From assembly GCF_030272615.1 (NCBI RefSeq), contig NC_081411.1:43825017-43889016 (forward strand): a stretch of 64,000 bases of DNA, in the 5' to 3' direction. This DNA comes from Cryptomeria japonica. Its lineage: Eukaryota > Streptophyta > Pinopsida > Cupressales > Cupressaceae. Below the pieces are notes generated by a model. It had not been told where the DNA came from and did not search any database. It was given only the letters and a program-made list of their open reading frames with translations. Below, piece after piece: positions 1 to 10,654 of the stretch (position 1 is its first letter; each line of letters opens with the position of its first letter). A program made the translations under genes and the position numbers.

Positions 1-2222
1 TGGTGAATTTTTCTAGTACAAGATTACCAAAGAGGCAGTAAAGGCAGTAACAGGGTTACCCTCCACCGGCAACAGACCTTACAAAACTAAGAAGGTCTCA
101 AATGATCTAGTAACAAGACTAACCGGTGCAACATCTGATAGGAGATCTTTAAGGGTAAATGATATAAAGGATATAAATGTCAGATTTATCAATATGATCT
201 TAGGTTTCAAAGCTACTTATGCAAATATGTTAAACTCAGTTTCTAGCCTGTGTATTAAGAGTGCCTATGATATGGTAAAAGATAATGCAAAAATAGACAT
301 ATGTGAATGGCTTAAAGATGAGCTAATAGACAATTTAGGAAAGATCAAGAAGGATAAGAAAGGTACATTCAGATTTGGAAACCTACTTGTTTGTCTAATG
401 TTGTATATAACCAAACAAGTGCCCAGTATTGGTCCTAGAAATTTTGGATTTGATATACCGGTAGGCAAACAATTGTTGGATTTACTGAACAACATGGGAG
501 AGAACAGGGAAAAGAACATAAATGAGCATTTTCAGGCATTGAAGGCCCGAATGAAAACTAGAGTTAGATTGTCACAAGCTATTGTAGATAAGTACCAAAA
601 GGAAATTTGTTTTGTAATAAAGAAAGATGAAATTTGGATGGAGGTAGTTGTCCCTAGAACCATCTGGGTTACTGAAATGGGCTATGAAACAGATGACAAT
701 ATTATTGAAATTTATGCAAACGTCCTCCTAGAAGCTCCTAAGGGACCTGAAGAAAAAATATTTGGTAGTGTTGAAACTATAGAAAGCCAAATTCAATCAA
801 GGAAAAGAGTTAAGAAGGTAGAGGCAACTATTAGAAAAGGAACCCGGTAGGCAAAAGCTATCAAAGAAGATGTATTAAGACAAACCGGTATCAAGGAGAG
901 TGAACTGGAAGAACTTCAACCAGAAGCCCATCTGTCACCGATTGCAACTTCTTCTGAAAGTGACATACCTATAGTATTTAAGAGAGTTGAGAGGAAAATA
1001 AAACCCTCACCGGCACCTTCTCCTTCACCCAAGAGGACAAGACAGAAGCAACAAGTAGTAAGGCCCCCATCAAAGAAATTAACTCCAAAGAAAAAGATGA
1101 CTCCAAAAAGAAGACTCAACAAACTATTGCTCCAATTGATAAACTTCTAAATGAAATTACAGAGGATGGAAAGTTGAAAAACATCAACAAATTATATGAC
1201 ACACTATCCGTTGATGACAAAGAGAAAGTAGAAAACAATGTAATCTTACACTTAGATATTTACAAGAAATTTTTGATGCAAGTTGTTGATGAAATACCGG
1301 CAGATCTGTATAACAGACTTGAGGCTAGAAGAGTGGCTATTGTTGAGCTGGATAAGAAGATAAAGATTGAAAAACTACTTGCAGTACATCTTGTCAACTC
1401 ACCTGATGAGATAGATCAATTAATCTCTAAGGCTAACCGGTCAGTATTCTCAACTGCTCACCGACATGTAGCTCTGATGGCAGGAAGAGTGAACCAGGTA
1501 ACAAAGGAAACAACAGATGCATGGGATATATTCCTGGTAGAAAAGGAAAAACAGGAAGAGTATATAAAACCTAAAACCTTCAAGGTATATTAAAAGAAAA
1601 GAGACAAAGGAAAAGGTAAGGTTGGTGGACCACCCAGTATAAAAATAACAAACAACTTATCCCCACAGCCTCTAAATACTCCACCAGTAGTTACTACTAA
1701 CAATCAACCAGCAACTGAGAGTGTGGACACACCACTTGAGGATACAAATCTTGATTCTGAGGTGTTATATACAATGATCATTGACACTCAGAAAGTCAAT
1801 ATTATGGTAGATAAGGAATCCACTGGGAAATCAAATGTGGCAAAATAGCCACCGGCAGAAAACACTATAGTGACCCCGGACACTAGAAAAACAAAGACCA
1901 CAGATGTACATAATGATTCATCTACTGAGCCACTAGCAACAGGCAGCACAGAGGAACCACTGGCAACAGACAACACTAAGAAATAGGCAGAGCAACAGGC
2001 TCCCTCATAGGAACAAGTTCATGCAGAGACAGTGCCACCGGCAAAAGCTGAGGAACCCAAACCTTTGCTTAGAGAAATGCAAACACAAACTGACCTACTA
2101 GAGGTCACTACAAGCAAAGAAGTTACTCACACCAGTGGATTATAGATTGTAAAAACTGTTGGACAAACATCTGGTACATCCATGGCATAATTCAAACCAA
2201 CTAATGTAACTAAGGTCCTATT
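1..2222 (+). pseudogene. N1 ORF2, N-terminal and middle part (broken)
   Basis: This is a broken copy of the large second protein of family N, aligned by eye to N2 at about 13785-16137. Open stretches are 194-850 (218 codons) and 1174-1593 (139 codons). The first contains the conserved block with motifs ending CEWLKDELIDNL and FRFGNLLVCLMLY. The second is a charged helical stretch including NNVILHLDIYKKF. Between and after them are in-frame TAG/TAA codons, several where N2 has, or would be expected to have, glutamine. After 1593 comes a low-complexity Thr/Pro/Glu linker. Function is unknown; I recognise no family. The start lies outside the window and the 3' end is displaced beyond element X. 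Confidence 0.75.
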
Positions 2223-2227
2223 GGATT
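2223..2227. repeat. Target-site duplication of element X, left copy (ggatt)
   Basis: The five bases ggatt immediately left of the X terminus recur at 10650-10654 immediately right of it. The uninterrupted paralogue N2 has a single ttggattcgat at this point. Confidence 0.93.
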
Positions 2228-3868
2228 TGTGTGGGAGAAAAAGCGAGACTAAGCAAACATGCCCTAATCTCACTTTCAATCACACATTTGTGGAATACGA
2301 AAGAGCCTAGAGGTATCACACAATTGGCTACTTCTTCTTGTGGAAGAGAGAGCCACGGGCTACCTATTAGGATTTCTATTCCTTTGTTGTAATTGAAAGA
2401 TGAAATGATGCAAGTTCAATCCCTAACCCCAAAGTGCAAGTATGAACTAATAACAAGATTACAAAATTGAACTTAAATGACGGAAAGCTGTAAACACAAG
2501 GACAAAACAAGAATGCAAATGCGTACCCGGAGTTAAAATCTAACTGAAAAATGTTCGAGACGGGGGCGCGGGTGCCACTGTCCTGAATCTGCCCCTGAAA
2601 CTGCTCCGAAAACTACTGTTTTGCAACCTGAAAAGCTGTCAAAATGCTGAAACTTGCTGTCTGCCAAAAGGACCAGGGCGCCCAGCGCCCCTATCCTGGC
2701 AGGACCAGGGTGCCCTACGCCCCTGTCCTAGCTTTCTGGGCTGGAATTTGGTGTGTTGTTTGGTCTCCGTCTGCTTCTTCCGGATCTGTAACTTGCGGCG
2801 TCGTCCGAGTCCCGAAACCTACACTTATATCTGAAAAGGTGTTTGGGCGGCTATATAGGGTTTTGCCTTAATCAAACCCCCGCTTTGGTGATTTCCACCT
2901 CCACGGATAGCCAAGTTGTATTGTAAAATGTATTGTGTGTGCAGACCTAGTGTGTGTGCAAGGTCCTTAAATGCAAGAAAGCAAACTAGAGCAACCTAGA
3001 AAGTAAACCCTAATTGCTTGTAAATGATAGTGTAAATACTCTAAATCAAGATGCAAAGTGATCTAAAGCATGAATAAAGGATATATTGAAGCTTATGGAA
3101 AGACATGAAAACAACATGAAATCATACCCAACCCTCAAGGGAGGAGTACAAGCCAATCTTCAGTCGGTAATCTCCTATTGTTCTTCAATGTCTTCCAAGC
3201 CCTAAATAGATGAATGAAATTGATAAATGCTTGATAGAAGGATGTTGAATGTTGTTGAAGTCTTCAAAGATCTACTCTTTCGTTGCATATGAGGTCCTGA
3301 AAATCAAAAATTCCCTCCTTTCAAATGAAGAAAGAGAGCTTTTATGTATGAAACCCTAGGTCTTAATTTTGAATTTTGGCCAACCTAGAGATTGAATATC
3401 CCGCCAATTTCTTGGGGTTAAGCTTTATTTTATGATTGGATCGCGCTCCTAAAATTTCGGAAAAAATGTCCGGGACCATGTGCACTCCGGGCGCCATGGT
3501 CCCGATAACTTTTCACCAAATTTTTAGGGCCGTCAGATATGATGATTTTAGAGAGAATACCGAAGTTACAGGTGATTTCGAGATGTTTTGACCCCCGAAA
3601 TCAAGCCCCCAAGCTCGAAATAGGACCTAATTAGGGTTTTTGATTAAATGATGTATTGGAAGAATAAAATGAAAGGGGCACACTTTAATGAAAGGGCCCA
3701 ACTTTATGATGTGGGAGATGATGAAATAGAACCTTAGACCTAATTAATTTGATTAATTAAGTGCTAAAGGGGAAATGCAATGCAAAATGCAAAATGCGCC
3801 AAGGCGGGTGCTAAACTAGGTGTGAAATTGTACCACCCTAGCAAGTGCGTACAATTTACGATGCTACA
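2228..3868 (-). repeat. Element X 3' LTR (left copy, 1641 bp)
   Basis: Begins tgtgtgggag and ends gatgctaca on the plus strand. It matches 8981-10649 almost base for base. It is shorter mainly because it has one rather than two copies of a GC-rich agggcgcccagcgcccctgt unit near 2680-2700. Confidence 0.95.
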
Positions 3869-3884
3869 TTTAGCCCCCACTTTA
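3869..3884 (-). other. Element X polypurine tract
   Basis: Read on the minus strand this is taaagtgggggctaaa directly before the LTR start tgtagc, the expected place for the plus-strand primer. It fixes the orientation of X. Confidence 0.7.
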
Positions 3885-5490
3885 GCGGTCATATGAACAC
3901 TAAGTGCATATGCAAGCTAAAGTACAGAAAAGTAAACATTATTTGAAAAAGGATATATCCATAAGTCTGTCGAACGAAGCCCCCAGCGGTATCTGCAGTA
4001 CACAGTTAGGAACCGCACCCTACAAAACCACATGTTAGATCACAAAATCACCTAATGCTTACTAAGGAAGGTGATGAAAATTCGAGGGTAGCTATATGCC
4101 CCCCCCTGTTTCGGCTTGCTAATTTTAGTGAGTTGAAACAGGGTATCATGTTTACCACTTCGAATTGTTAAAGAATATTGATGACAAATGCTCACAAGAA
4201 GATTTGATATGAGATCAAAAACTAATGGAGAATCATTTGGTAAGAAAGAGGACTAAATCTCAATTCCAACACAACAAAGAGTGTGAAGATTTGAGAGTTC
4301 TCTAACACAAGATGAAGGATGTAAATGGAAACAAAATGCAAAGAGAAGAAAAGAAAGGAAAAAGGCATGAATACACACATTGGTGATCCATGAGAAGAAT
4401 AGTGAGAGAGAAAACATGGACTTCTCGCCCCTAGATCATGTCTAGGTGATCCATGGAAAAAAGGACATGGAAAACTAGCCCCTAGAGTCTGTCTAGGTGA
4501 TCCATGTAAGGGAGGAGAGTGAGAAAGTCTAGCCTTATGCCGCTAGTTCCACTCGACCTCGTGCATGTGTGTGTAAGGGAGGTTAGAAGCATCTCATAGG
4601 AGTCTATGCCCGAGTATGCTACAACCTGTATATGTATAGTACAAAAGCATGACATCTCACTCTAAGAGTCTGTGCTCTGGTTCTGAGAATGACCTATTGC
4701 TCAAAAAGTGTAATGTTTATGTCATAAGAAAATTAGAAAAAGGATACCTACCTTCATCACAAAAGAAGATACCCCAAAAATGCAACAATGTCATAGATCC
4801 AAGCAAGAGAGTTTTGCACTCTTTAAGCAAGGATAAGATAGTTGAAAAGGGATATCTTGTAGTATGTGTAAAGGAGATCCTTAGAGGAGAAGAGATCTTT
4901 GTACAAAAGACGCCTATCCCCAAGAGGAATTGTCTTAGACAAATATAACATCTTCTAGAATAAGACAAAGAAGAGAATAAGAATGCAATACTTCCATCTT
5001 TTGCGAGGTGAAAGTGATTCTTAATGAAGGATGACGCTCTTTTTAACCCAATTGGGAGAGTGAATTCATTATGGATGTATTTTACCAAGTGCAAAAGAGG
5101 TTGTAGTCAAGGACTTATACCTCTTGTAAGAGAGAATCCTTGAACCAACAACAACAAATGCATACAAGGAATAACATCAAATAATAAAGTTCACACCATC
5201 CACGGAATAGGAAAAAGTGGATCCTTAGATAAAAATAAGGAAAGATCATTGCCTAAATGAGAAGGACTTACACAATCTTCTAGGGAGAGATTTGGACATA
5301 AGCAAAAGAAGAGATATATGAAATCACTCTTGTCCCCATAGAAACAAGAGATAACATAGAAAATTTAGGCTATTATGTTGCTTCAAAAATATGATTGCAC
5401 TTGAAATTGTACCATCATGAATGACAATGAGCCCCCAGTAAATGAGCTACCAATGTCACATAATGATGAGCAACATAATAGCCATTAATG
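3885..5490 (-). other. Element X untranslated 3' region
   Basis: About 1.6 kb with no convincing gene; the open frames on both strands are short and resemble nothing. It holds three spaced copies of ggtgatccatg (4382, 4445, 4496) embedded in cccctag...ctagg context, about 50-63 bp apart, and a purine-rich plus-strand composition. Confidence 0.6.
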
Positions 5491-8400
5491 TTATTTAAAG
5501 ACATGATAGACTGAATGAGGAATTTGAATATGACATGCTAAATGCTCAACTATAAGTGAGATCAAAAACATGTGTAAAATGATAAAAATTGAACAAGAAA
5601 AGTCACAAGAAATCTTAGGAGAGGGATGAGTGTAATTTATTAGAGCCTTGTCCTTGGAGGAAAGGACTTGATGATGAATAGGAGATAAAGATTCATAAGT
5701 GGATTTAGAAATTTGAGGGGAGTCATAAAGAGATTTGTTCATCGCCAAGATTTCTTTATGAGGGGAATGAGAGTTGACAGAAGTAGAAGATGATTTAGTT
5801 GAAGTGAGATCATCATCACTAAATATAGCATTCACATTGAGAGATGGTCTTTTAGATGCTTTAGTGCGTTTGCAGGGATTATAGCCGAGTCCAAAGGCAT
5901 AATTGTGAAAATTAGTCTCTAGAGGAACTTTTATCCCTTGTTCATGAGTGCCACAACCATTTCCATGATACCCATGCTTAGCAAAAATGCGAAAACCACG
6001 ACCATAACGATCAGCCATTTCAGGAAGAGAGGGTGGTTTTTCATAAGACAAAGAATCAAACTCTTCATAATTAGAGGTGTGAGGAGAAGAAGTTTGAGAG
6101 GTGGCCACAAAATTATTGCTCATAGGTTCAGGTAAGACTGATTGATCTCTAGTTTCTTCCTTCTTTTTACCTTTAAGATCTCTAGGAGGAACCCTATACT
6201 CACCTACAAAGGTGGGATTAAAGTTAAGGGATCCCCAATCGTCTTCTGCGAGAACCTTCTCAGGATCAAAAGCCTTTTCATGTGTAAACTCAAGTCGAGA
6301 AGGATCTTCTTCAGGAGCTTTAGACTCATCCAAAGAATTTTGATTATTAGAGGGTGATGATTCATCCATAGGCATCTTGTTTAAAGAGTCATCACTAGAA
6401 GAGGAAGGTTTAGAAGAACTCCCTTTGGAAGTAGATGTTTGCAAACAAGCTTGAAAATTAGTATCGCCTATCAAGGTATATGTCTTATTGTCATAAATAA
6501 ATTTAACTTGTCTATGTAATGTAGAGGGGACAGCTTGCATACTGTGAATCCAAGGTCTCCCTAATAACAAGTTGTATGTTAGATTTCCCGACATAACATG
6601 AATAGGAGTAAGCAAAGTTACAGGTCCCACTGTGATGGGTAAGGTGATAATACCTAATGAAGACTTAGCCACATTATCAAAGCCTCGAATGGGACGAGAG
6701 TCAGGCTCAATAAGGGATGTATCCACATTCATCTTATGCAATAGATTAATGCTACATACATTAAGGCCAGAGCCATTATCTACTAGTGTTCGTCTTATAG
6801 CCGTGTCATTTATGATAACCACAATCATCAAGGGATCATATTGTTGTTGAATTTCACTAGTAGGCAACTCATCTTGGGTAAACACAATTTGAGCTTTAGG
6901 ATTCATCACAGAGTTAACTAAAGATGCTATATTACTAGATGTATTCGGTGGAGGAACATTCAAATCTTTCAAGGCATCTTGTAACATTCCATGATGAGCG
7001 GAAGAAGTTTGGATCAAATCCCAAAGGGATATCTTAGCAGGGGTAGTTTTAAGTTGTTCTATGAGATCATATTCCTTACCAAGAACTTGTGAAATCCGAG
7101 GAGCTTGAGGAAGAATAGGTTGGGAAGGAGGAAGTGAAGTTGGGATAACTGGAGGAGGATTAGGTTGCCTATTGTTTCTTGTGTTATAGGTATGAGCAAC
7201 CGCATGATAACTCTCTCTAGTCAGTTGTTTAGCATACTCATAAGGGCTCTTAGAAAAATAACCTCCTTGCACAGTAATAATAGGTTTCTTAGGCATGCAA
7301 AAAGAATCATTAGCATAACCACCTTGAACCACTAAGATAGGCTTCTTTAAAGGTTGAGAATTTTGAGAAGGACAAGCACCTTGGACAGTGAAGAGAGGTT
7401 TGTTAGGTGTTTCATTCACATGTATCAAATTGATTGAGGATGGTTTAGAGGAATGAACAAAAGTGTTGGAAGAATTATTGATAGTCTTCTCTTGCACTAA
7501 AATCTCATCACGAATTAAATCAATTTTAGGAGAGAGACAAGGGGTAGGCATTGATGTCCTAGTAGGAAGAGGAAAGGTCATATCATCCTCTATCATCAAA
7601 TGATCTACATGGGGAATAAACTCTCTAGGAGAAGGATCAACATTACTCTCTAAAGTCTCACTTTTGAGAGGGAGATCTTTGAAAGAGATGTTAACCATCT
7701 TGCTTTGAACTAGGGTTTCCTTATGAGTAGAACCAAGTTGAGGAGAGGGAGATGCTTTGTTTTTAGAGGGAGAATAATTGATATTCAAGGAAGGTGAGAA
7801 ACTATCAAGGGAGAGAGAATAATCTACACCTTCTTCTAATGGTTCATCCCAAATAGTGAGGTTGTTGAAAGGAATGTTTGAAGTATTGTCAATTTCGGGA
7901 GAGGAGATAACATTGTTTATTAATTCCTCATCCTTAGAAGGGAGAGCATCAATAGATGTGTTAAACTCATCCTCTTTCCTCAAAATATGTTCAATATGAT
8001 CTTTAGGGGAGAGAGAATTAAGGAAATTACTTATTATTTCATCTTCTTTCTCTAAGGGATGCTTATGGGTAAGATCAACTTTAGGAGAAGGGTAAGCATT
8101 TACCATTAATTCGTCATCTCTAGTGGGAATTTTGTTAGAAAAGGAAATGCCATCACTAGGAAATGTAGGGATAATGTCATCTTCTTGCACAAAAGGATCC
8201 TCATGAAGGGAGTGTTTTTTAGGAGGAACATGAACATATTTCTCCAAAGATTCATGCTTAGGAAGGAGATCTTTGAAAGAAGTGTTCATAACCTCTTGTT
8301 GCACCAACATGCCCCCATTGGAAGGACCAACTTTAAGAGAAAATAAGTCTATGTCCATCAATACCTTTTCACTTAGAGAGGCATCATGTAGGGAAGGTGA

Positions 8401-8658
8401 AGTAACATTAAGAAAGGTGTTTATGATATCATTCTCTTCCTCTAGGATAGCTAAATAGGAAGGGCACATTTTAGGAGAATTGTCAAGATCGCTCTTAAAG
8501 TCTTCATCCTTAGAACATGGGAGAGTCTCAAAGGGATTGATAGCAACTCTTTTAGGCACTAAAATGTTGTTATAGATGGGGGGAGGTTCTTTAGGAGGAG
8601 TAAAAATTGAAACAAGGGAAGCTAACCCATTATCCCATCTATGAAATGAATGCATCAT
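5491..8658 (-). CDS. Element X gag/protease-like protein with G-patch, 1055 aa
   Basis: One uninterrupted ORF. Residues about 1-560 are an Asp/Ser/Pro-rich region with degenerate internal repeats such as SFKDL..K.E.LE, ED-(D/E)-II and, near residues 430-490, three VQGG/VQGA modules each preceded by KP. Residues about 600-730 look like a retropepsin: TLVDNGSGLNVCS carries the active-site Asp (VDNG instead of DTG/DSG), followed by YNLLLGRPWIHSMQAVPS, the conserved far end of Ty3/gypsy proteases. Residues about 880-915 (KHGYHGNGCGTHEQGI) fit a G-patch, a glycine-rich RNA-binding or helicase-partner motif. No CCHC knuckle is seen. The ATG at 8658 is the first in frame, about 300 bp after the primer site. 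It presumably makes particle or RNA-binding protein; whether it is proteolytically active with the altered triad is inference. Confidence 0.8.
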   Translation of the reverse strand: MMHSFHRWDNGLASLVSIFTPPKEPPPIYNNILVPKRVAINPFETLPCSKDEDFKSDLDNSPKMCPSYLAILEEENDIINTFLNVTSPSLHDASLSEKVLMDIDLFSLKVGPSNGGMLVQQEVMNTSFKDLLPKHESLEKYVHVPPKKHSLHEDPFVQEDDIIPTFPSDGISFSNKIPTRDDELMVNAYPSPKVDLTHKHPLEKEDEIISNFLNSLSPKDHIEHILRKEDEFNTSIDALPSKDEELINNVISSPEIDNTSNIPFNNLTIWDEPLEEGVDYSLSLDSFSPSLNINYSPSKNKASPSPQLGSTHKETLVQSKMVNISFKDLPLKSETLESNVDPSPREFIPHVDHLMIEDDMTFPLPTRTSMPTPCLSPKIDLIRDEILVQEKTINNSSNTFVHSSKPSSINLIHVNETPNKPLFTVQGACPSQNSQPLKKPILVVQGGYANDSFCMPKKPIITVQGGYFSKSPYEYAKQLTRESYHAVAHTYNTRNNRQPNPPPVIPTSLPPSQPILPQAPRISQVLGKEYDLIEQLKTTPAKISLWDLIQTSSAHHGMLQDALKDLNVPPPNTSSNIASLVNSVMNPKAQIVFTQDELPTSEIQQQYDPLMIVVIINDTAIRRTLVDNGSGLNVCSINLLHKMNVDTSLIEPDSRPIRGFDNVAKSSLGIITLPITVGPVTLLTPIHVMSGNLTYNLLLGRPWIHSMQAVPSTLHRQVKFIYDNKTYTLIGDTNFQACLQTSTSKGSSSKPSSSSDDSLNKMPMDESSPSNNQNSLDESKAPEEDPSRLEFTHEKAFDPEKVLAEDDWGSLNFNPTFVGEYRVPPRDLKGKKKEETRDQSVLPEPMSNNFVATSQTSSPHTSNYEEFDSLSYEKPPSLPEMADRYGRGFRIFAKHGYHGNGCGTHEQGIKVPLETNFHNYAFGLGYNPCKRTKASKRPSLNVNAIFSDDDLTSTKSSSTSVNSHSPHKEILAMNKSLYDSPQISKSTYESLSPIHHQVLSSKDKALINYTHPSPKISCDFSCSIFIILHMFLISLIVEHLACHIQIPHSVYHVFK

Positions 8659-8959
8659 GACAACAATTTTCCTCTTTCAAATGATAACGCATGCAAAATA
8701 GAAGGAAATGTTTAATTTTAAGCACTTATAATGTAGATTTAGAAAATGAAATTTATGATTCAAATGAGTTCCTAAATCAGATTTGAAATTATTGATCCCA
8801 ATTAAGCTATCCACAAGTTCAACTTTAGGGTTTTAGCCAAAATTTCCTCTAAATTTTTGAATCTTGCAAGAAATTGAAACTTGTAAATACAAATTTGAAT
8901 CTGAAATAGCATAAACACTCAAATTTGAAAACATAAATCAGAATTAGAGAAGATTGGAG

Positions 8960-8977
8960 TTCACGTCGGGTTCACCA
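8960..8977 (-). other. Element X primer-binding site
   Basis: On the minus strand, TGGTGAACCCGACGTGAA begins three bases inside the 5' LTR edge. It starts TGG, the complement of a tRNA CCA end, but is not the initiator-Met sequence used by the copia elements here. I do not assign the tRNA. Confidence 0.65.
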
Positions 8978-8980
8978 AAA

Positions 8981-10649
8981 TGTGTGGGAGAAAAAGCGAG
9001 ACTAAGCAAACATGTCCTAATCTCACTTTCAATCACACATTTGTGGAATACGAAAGAGCCTAGAGGTATCACACAATTGGCTACTTCTTCTTGTGGAAGA
9101 GAGAGCCATGGGCTACCTATTAGGATTTCTATTCCTTTGTTGTAATTGAAAGATGAAATGATGCAAGTTCAATCCCTAACCCCAAAGTGCAAGTATGAAC
9201 TAATAACAAGATTACAGAATTGAACTTAAATGATGGAAAGTTGTAAACACAAGGACAAGACAAGAATGCAAATGCGTACCCGGAGTTAAAATCTGTCTGA
9301 AAATGTTCGGGACGGGGGCGCGGGCGCCACTGTCCTGAATCTGCCCCTGAAACTGCTCCGAAAACTGTTGTTTTGCAACCTGAAAAGCTGTCAAAATGCT
9401 GAAACTTGTTGTCTGCCAGAAGGACCAGGGCGCCCAGCGCCCCTGTCCTAGGGACCAGGGCGCCCAGCGCCCCTGTCCTGGTAGGACTAGGGCGCCCCAC
9501 GCCCCTGTCCTAGCTTTCTGGGCTGGAATTTGGTGTGTTGTTTGGTCTCCGTCTGCTTCTTCCGGATCTGTAACTTGCGGCGTCATCCGAGTCCCGAAAC
9601 CTACACTTATATCTGAAAAGGTGTTTGGGCGGCTATATAGGGTTTTGCCTTAGTCAAACCCCCGCTTCGGTGATTTCCACCTCCACAGATAGCCAAGTTG
9701 TATTGTAAAATGTATTGTGTGTGCAGACCTAGTGTGTGTGCAAGGTCCTTAAATGCAAGAAAGCAAACTAGAGCAACCTAGAAAGTAAACCCTAATTGCT
9801 TGTAAATGATAGTGTAAATGCTCTAAATCAAGATGCAAAGTGATCTAAAGCATGAATAAAGGATATATTGAAGCTTATGCAAAGACATGAAAACAACATG
9901 AAATCATACCCAACCCTCAAGGGAGGAGTACAAGCCAATCTTCAGTCGGTAATCTCCTATTGTTCTTCAATGTCTTCCAAGCCCTAAATAGATGAATGAA
10001 ATTGATAAATTCTTGATAGAAGGATGTTGAATGTTGTTGAAGTCTTCAAAGATCTACTCTTTTGCTGCATAGAAGGTCCTTGAAAGCCAAAAATCGGATC
10101 CTTTCAAATGAAGAAAGAGAGCTCTTATATATGAAACCCTAGGTCTTAATTTCGACTTTTGGCCAACCTAGAGATTGAATATCCCACCAATTTCTTGGGG
10201 TTAAGCTTTATTTTATGATTGGATCGTGCTCCTAAAATTTCGAGAAAAATGTCCGGGACCATGTGCACCGGGCGCCACGGTCCCGACAACTTTTCACCAA
10301 ATTTTCAGGGCCGTCGGATATGATGATTTTAGAGAGAATCCTAAAGTTACAGGTGATTTCAAGATGTTTTGACCCCCGAAATCAAGCCCCCAAGTTCAAA
10401 ATAGGACCTAATTAGGGTTTTTGATTAAATGATGTATTGGAAGAATAAAATGAAAGGGGCACACTTTAATGAAAGGGCCCAACTTTATGATGTGGGAGAT
10501 GATGAAATAGAACCTTAGACCTAATTAATTTGATTAATTAAGTGCTAAAGGGGAAATGCAATGCAAAATGCAAAATGCGCCAAGGCGGGTGCTAAACTAG
10601 GTGTGAAATTGTACCACCCTAGCAAGTGCGTACAATTTACGACGCTACA
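8981..10649 (-). repeat. Element X 5' LTR (right copy, 1669 bp)
   Basis: Pairs with 2228-3868. It has two tandem copies of the GC-rich ggaccagggcgcccagcgcc unit at about 9424-9480 where the left LTR has one. On the minus strand a TATA-like catatataagagc at 10121-10133 is a plausible promoter; the left LTR has a weakened version of it. Confidence 0.95.
10121..10133 (-). promoter_or_regulatory. TATA-like box in element X 5' LTR
   Basis: Minus-strand catatataagagc lies within the 5' LTR, upstream of the primer site and ORF in the transcription direction. A second candidate, ccctatatagccg, lies near 9633-9645. Confidence 0.4.
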
Positions 10650-10654
10650 GGATT
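10650..10654. repeat. Target-site duplication of element X, right copy (ggatt)
   Basis: Matches 2223-2227; N1 ORF2 resumes directly after it. Confidence 0.93.

Larger units (their letters stand above)
2228..10649 (-). mobile_element. LTR element X: non-autonomous, Tat/gypsy-like gag-protease only
   Basis: X is complete: two near-identical LTRs (1641 and 1669 bp), TG...CA ends, ggatt target duplication, a tRNA-primer-like site at 8960-8977 and a polypurine tract beside the left LTR. The 5112-bp interior has one large gene on the minus strand (5491-8658). I find no reverse transcriptase, RNase H or integrase motif in the rest. The protease and G-patch segments resemble those of gypsy element T at the right of the window, suggesting a Tat-type origin and helper. 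The few LTR differences and the uninterrupted ORF imply a fairly recent insertion. Confidence 0.9.

Noticed and set aside
4649-5094. Open frames of 99 and 125 codons on opposite strands
   Set aside because: They overlap each other, have no recognisable motif and sit in the untranslated 3' region of X.
5491-8658. A host gene on the minus strand
   Set aside because: Lies between two matching LTRs and encodes a retropepsin-like block; better explained as the element X gene.
9129-9653. Overlapping open frames of 85-124 codons on both strands
   Set aside because: They lie within the X LTR and its GC-rich repeat; the matching frame in the other LTR differs in length and reading.
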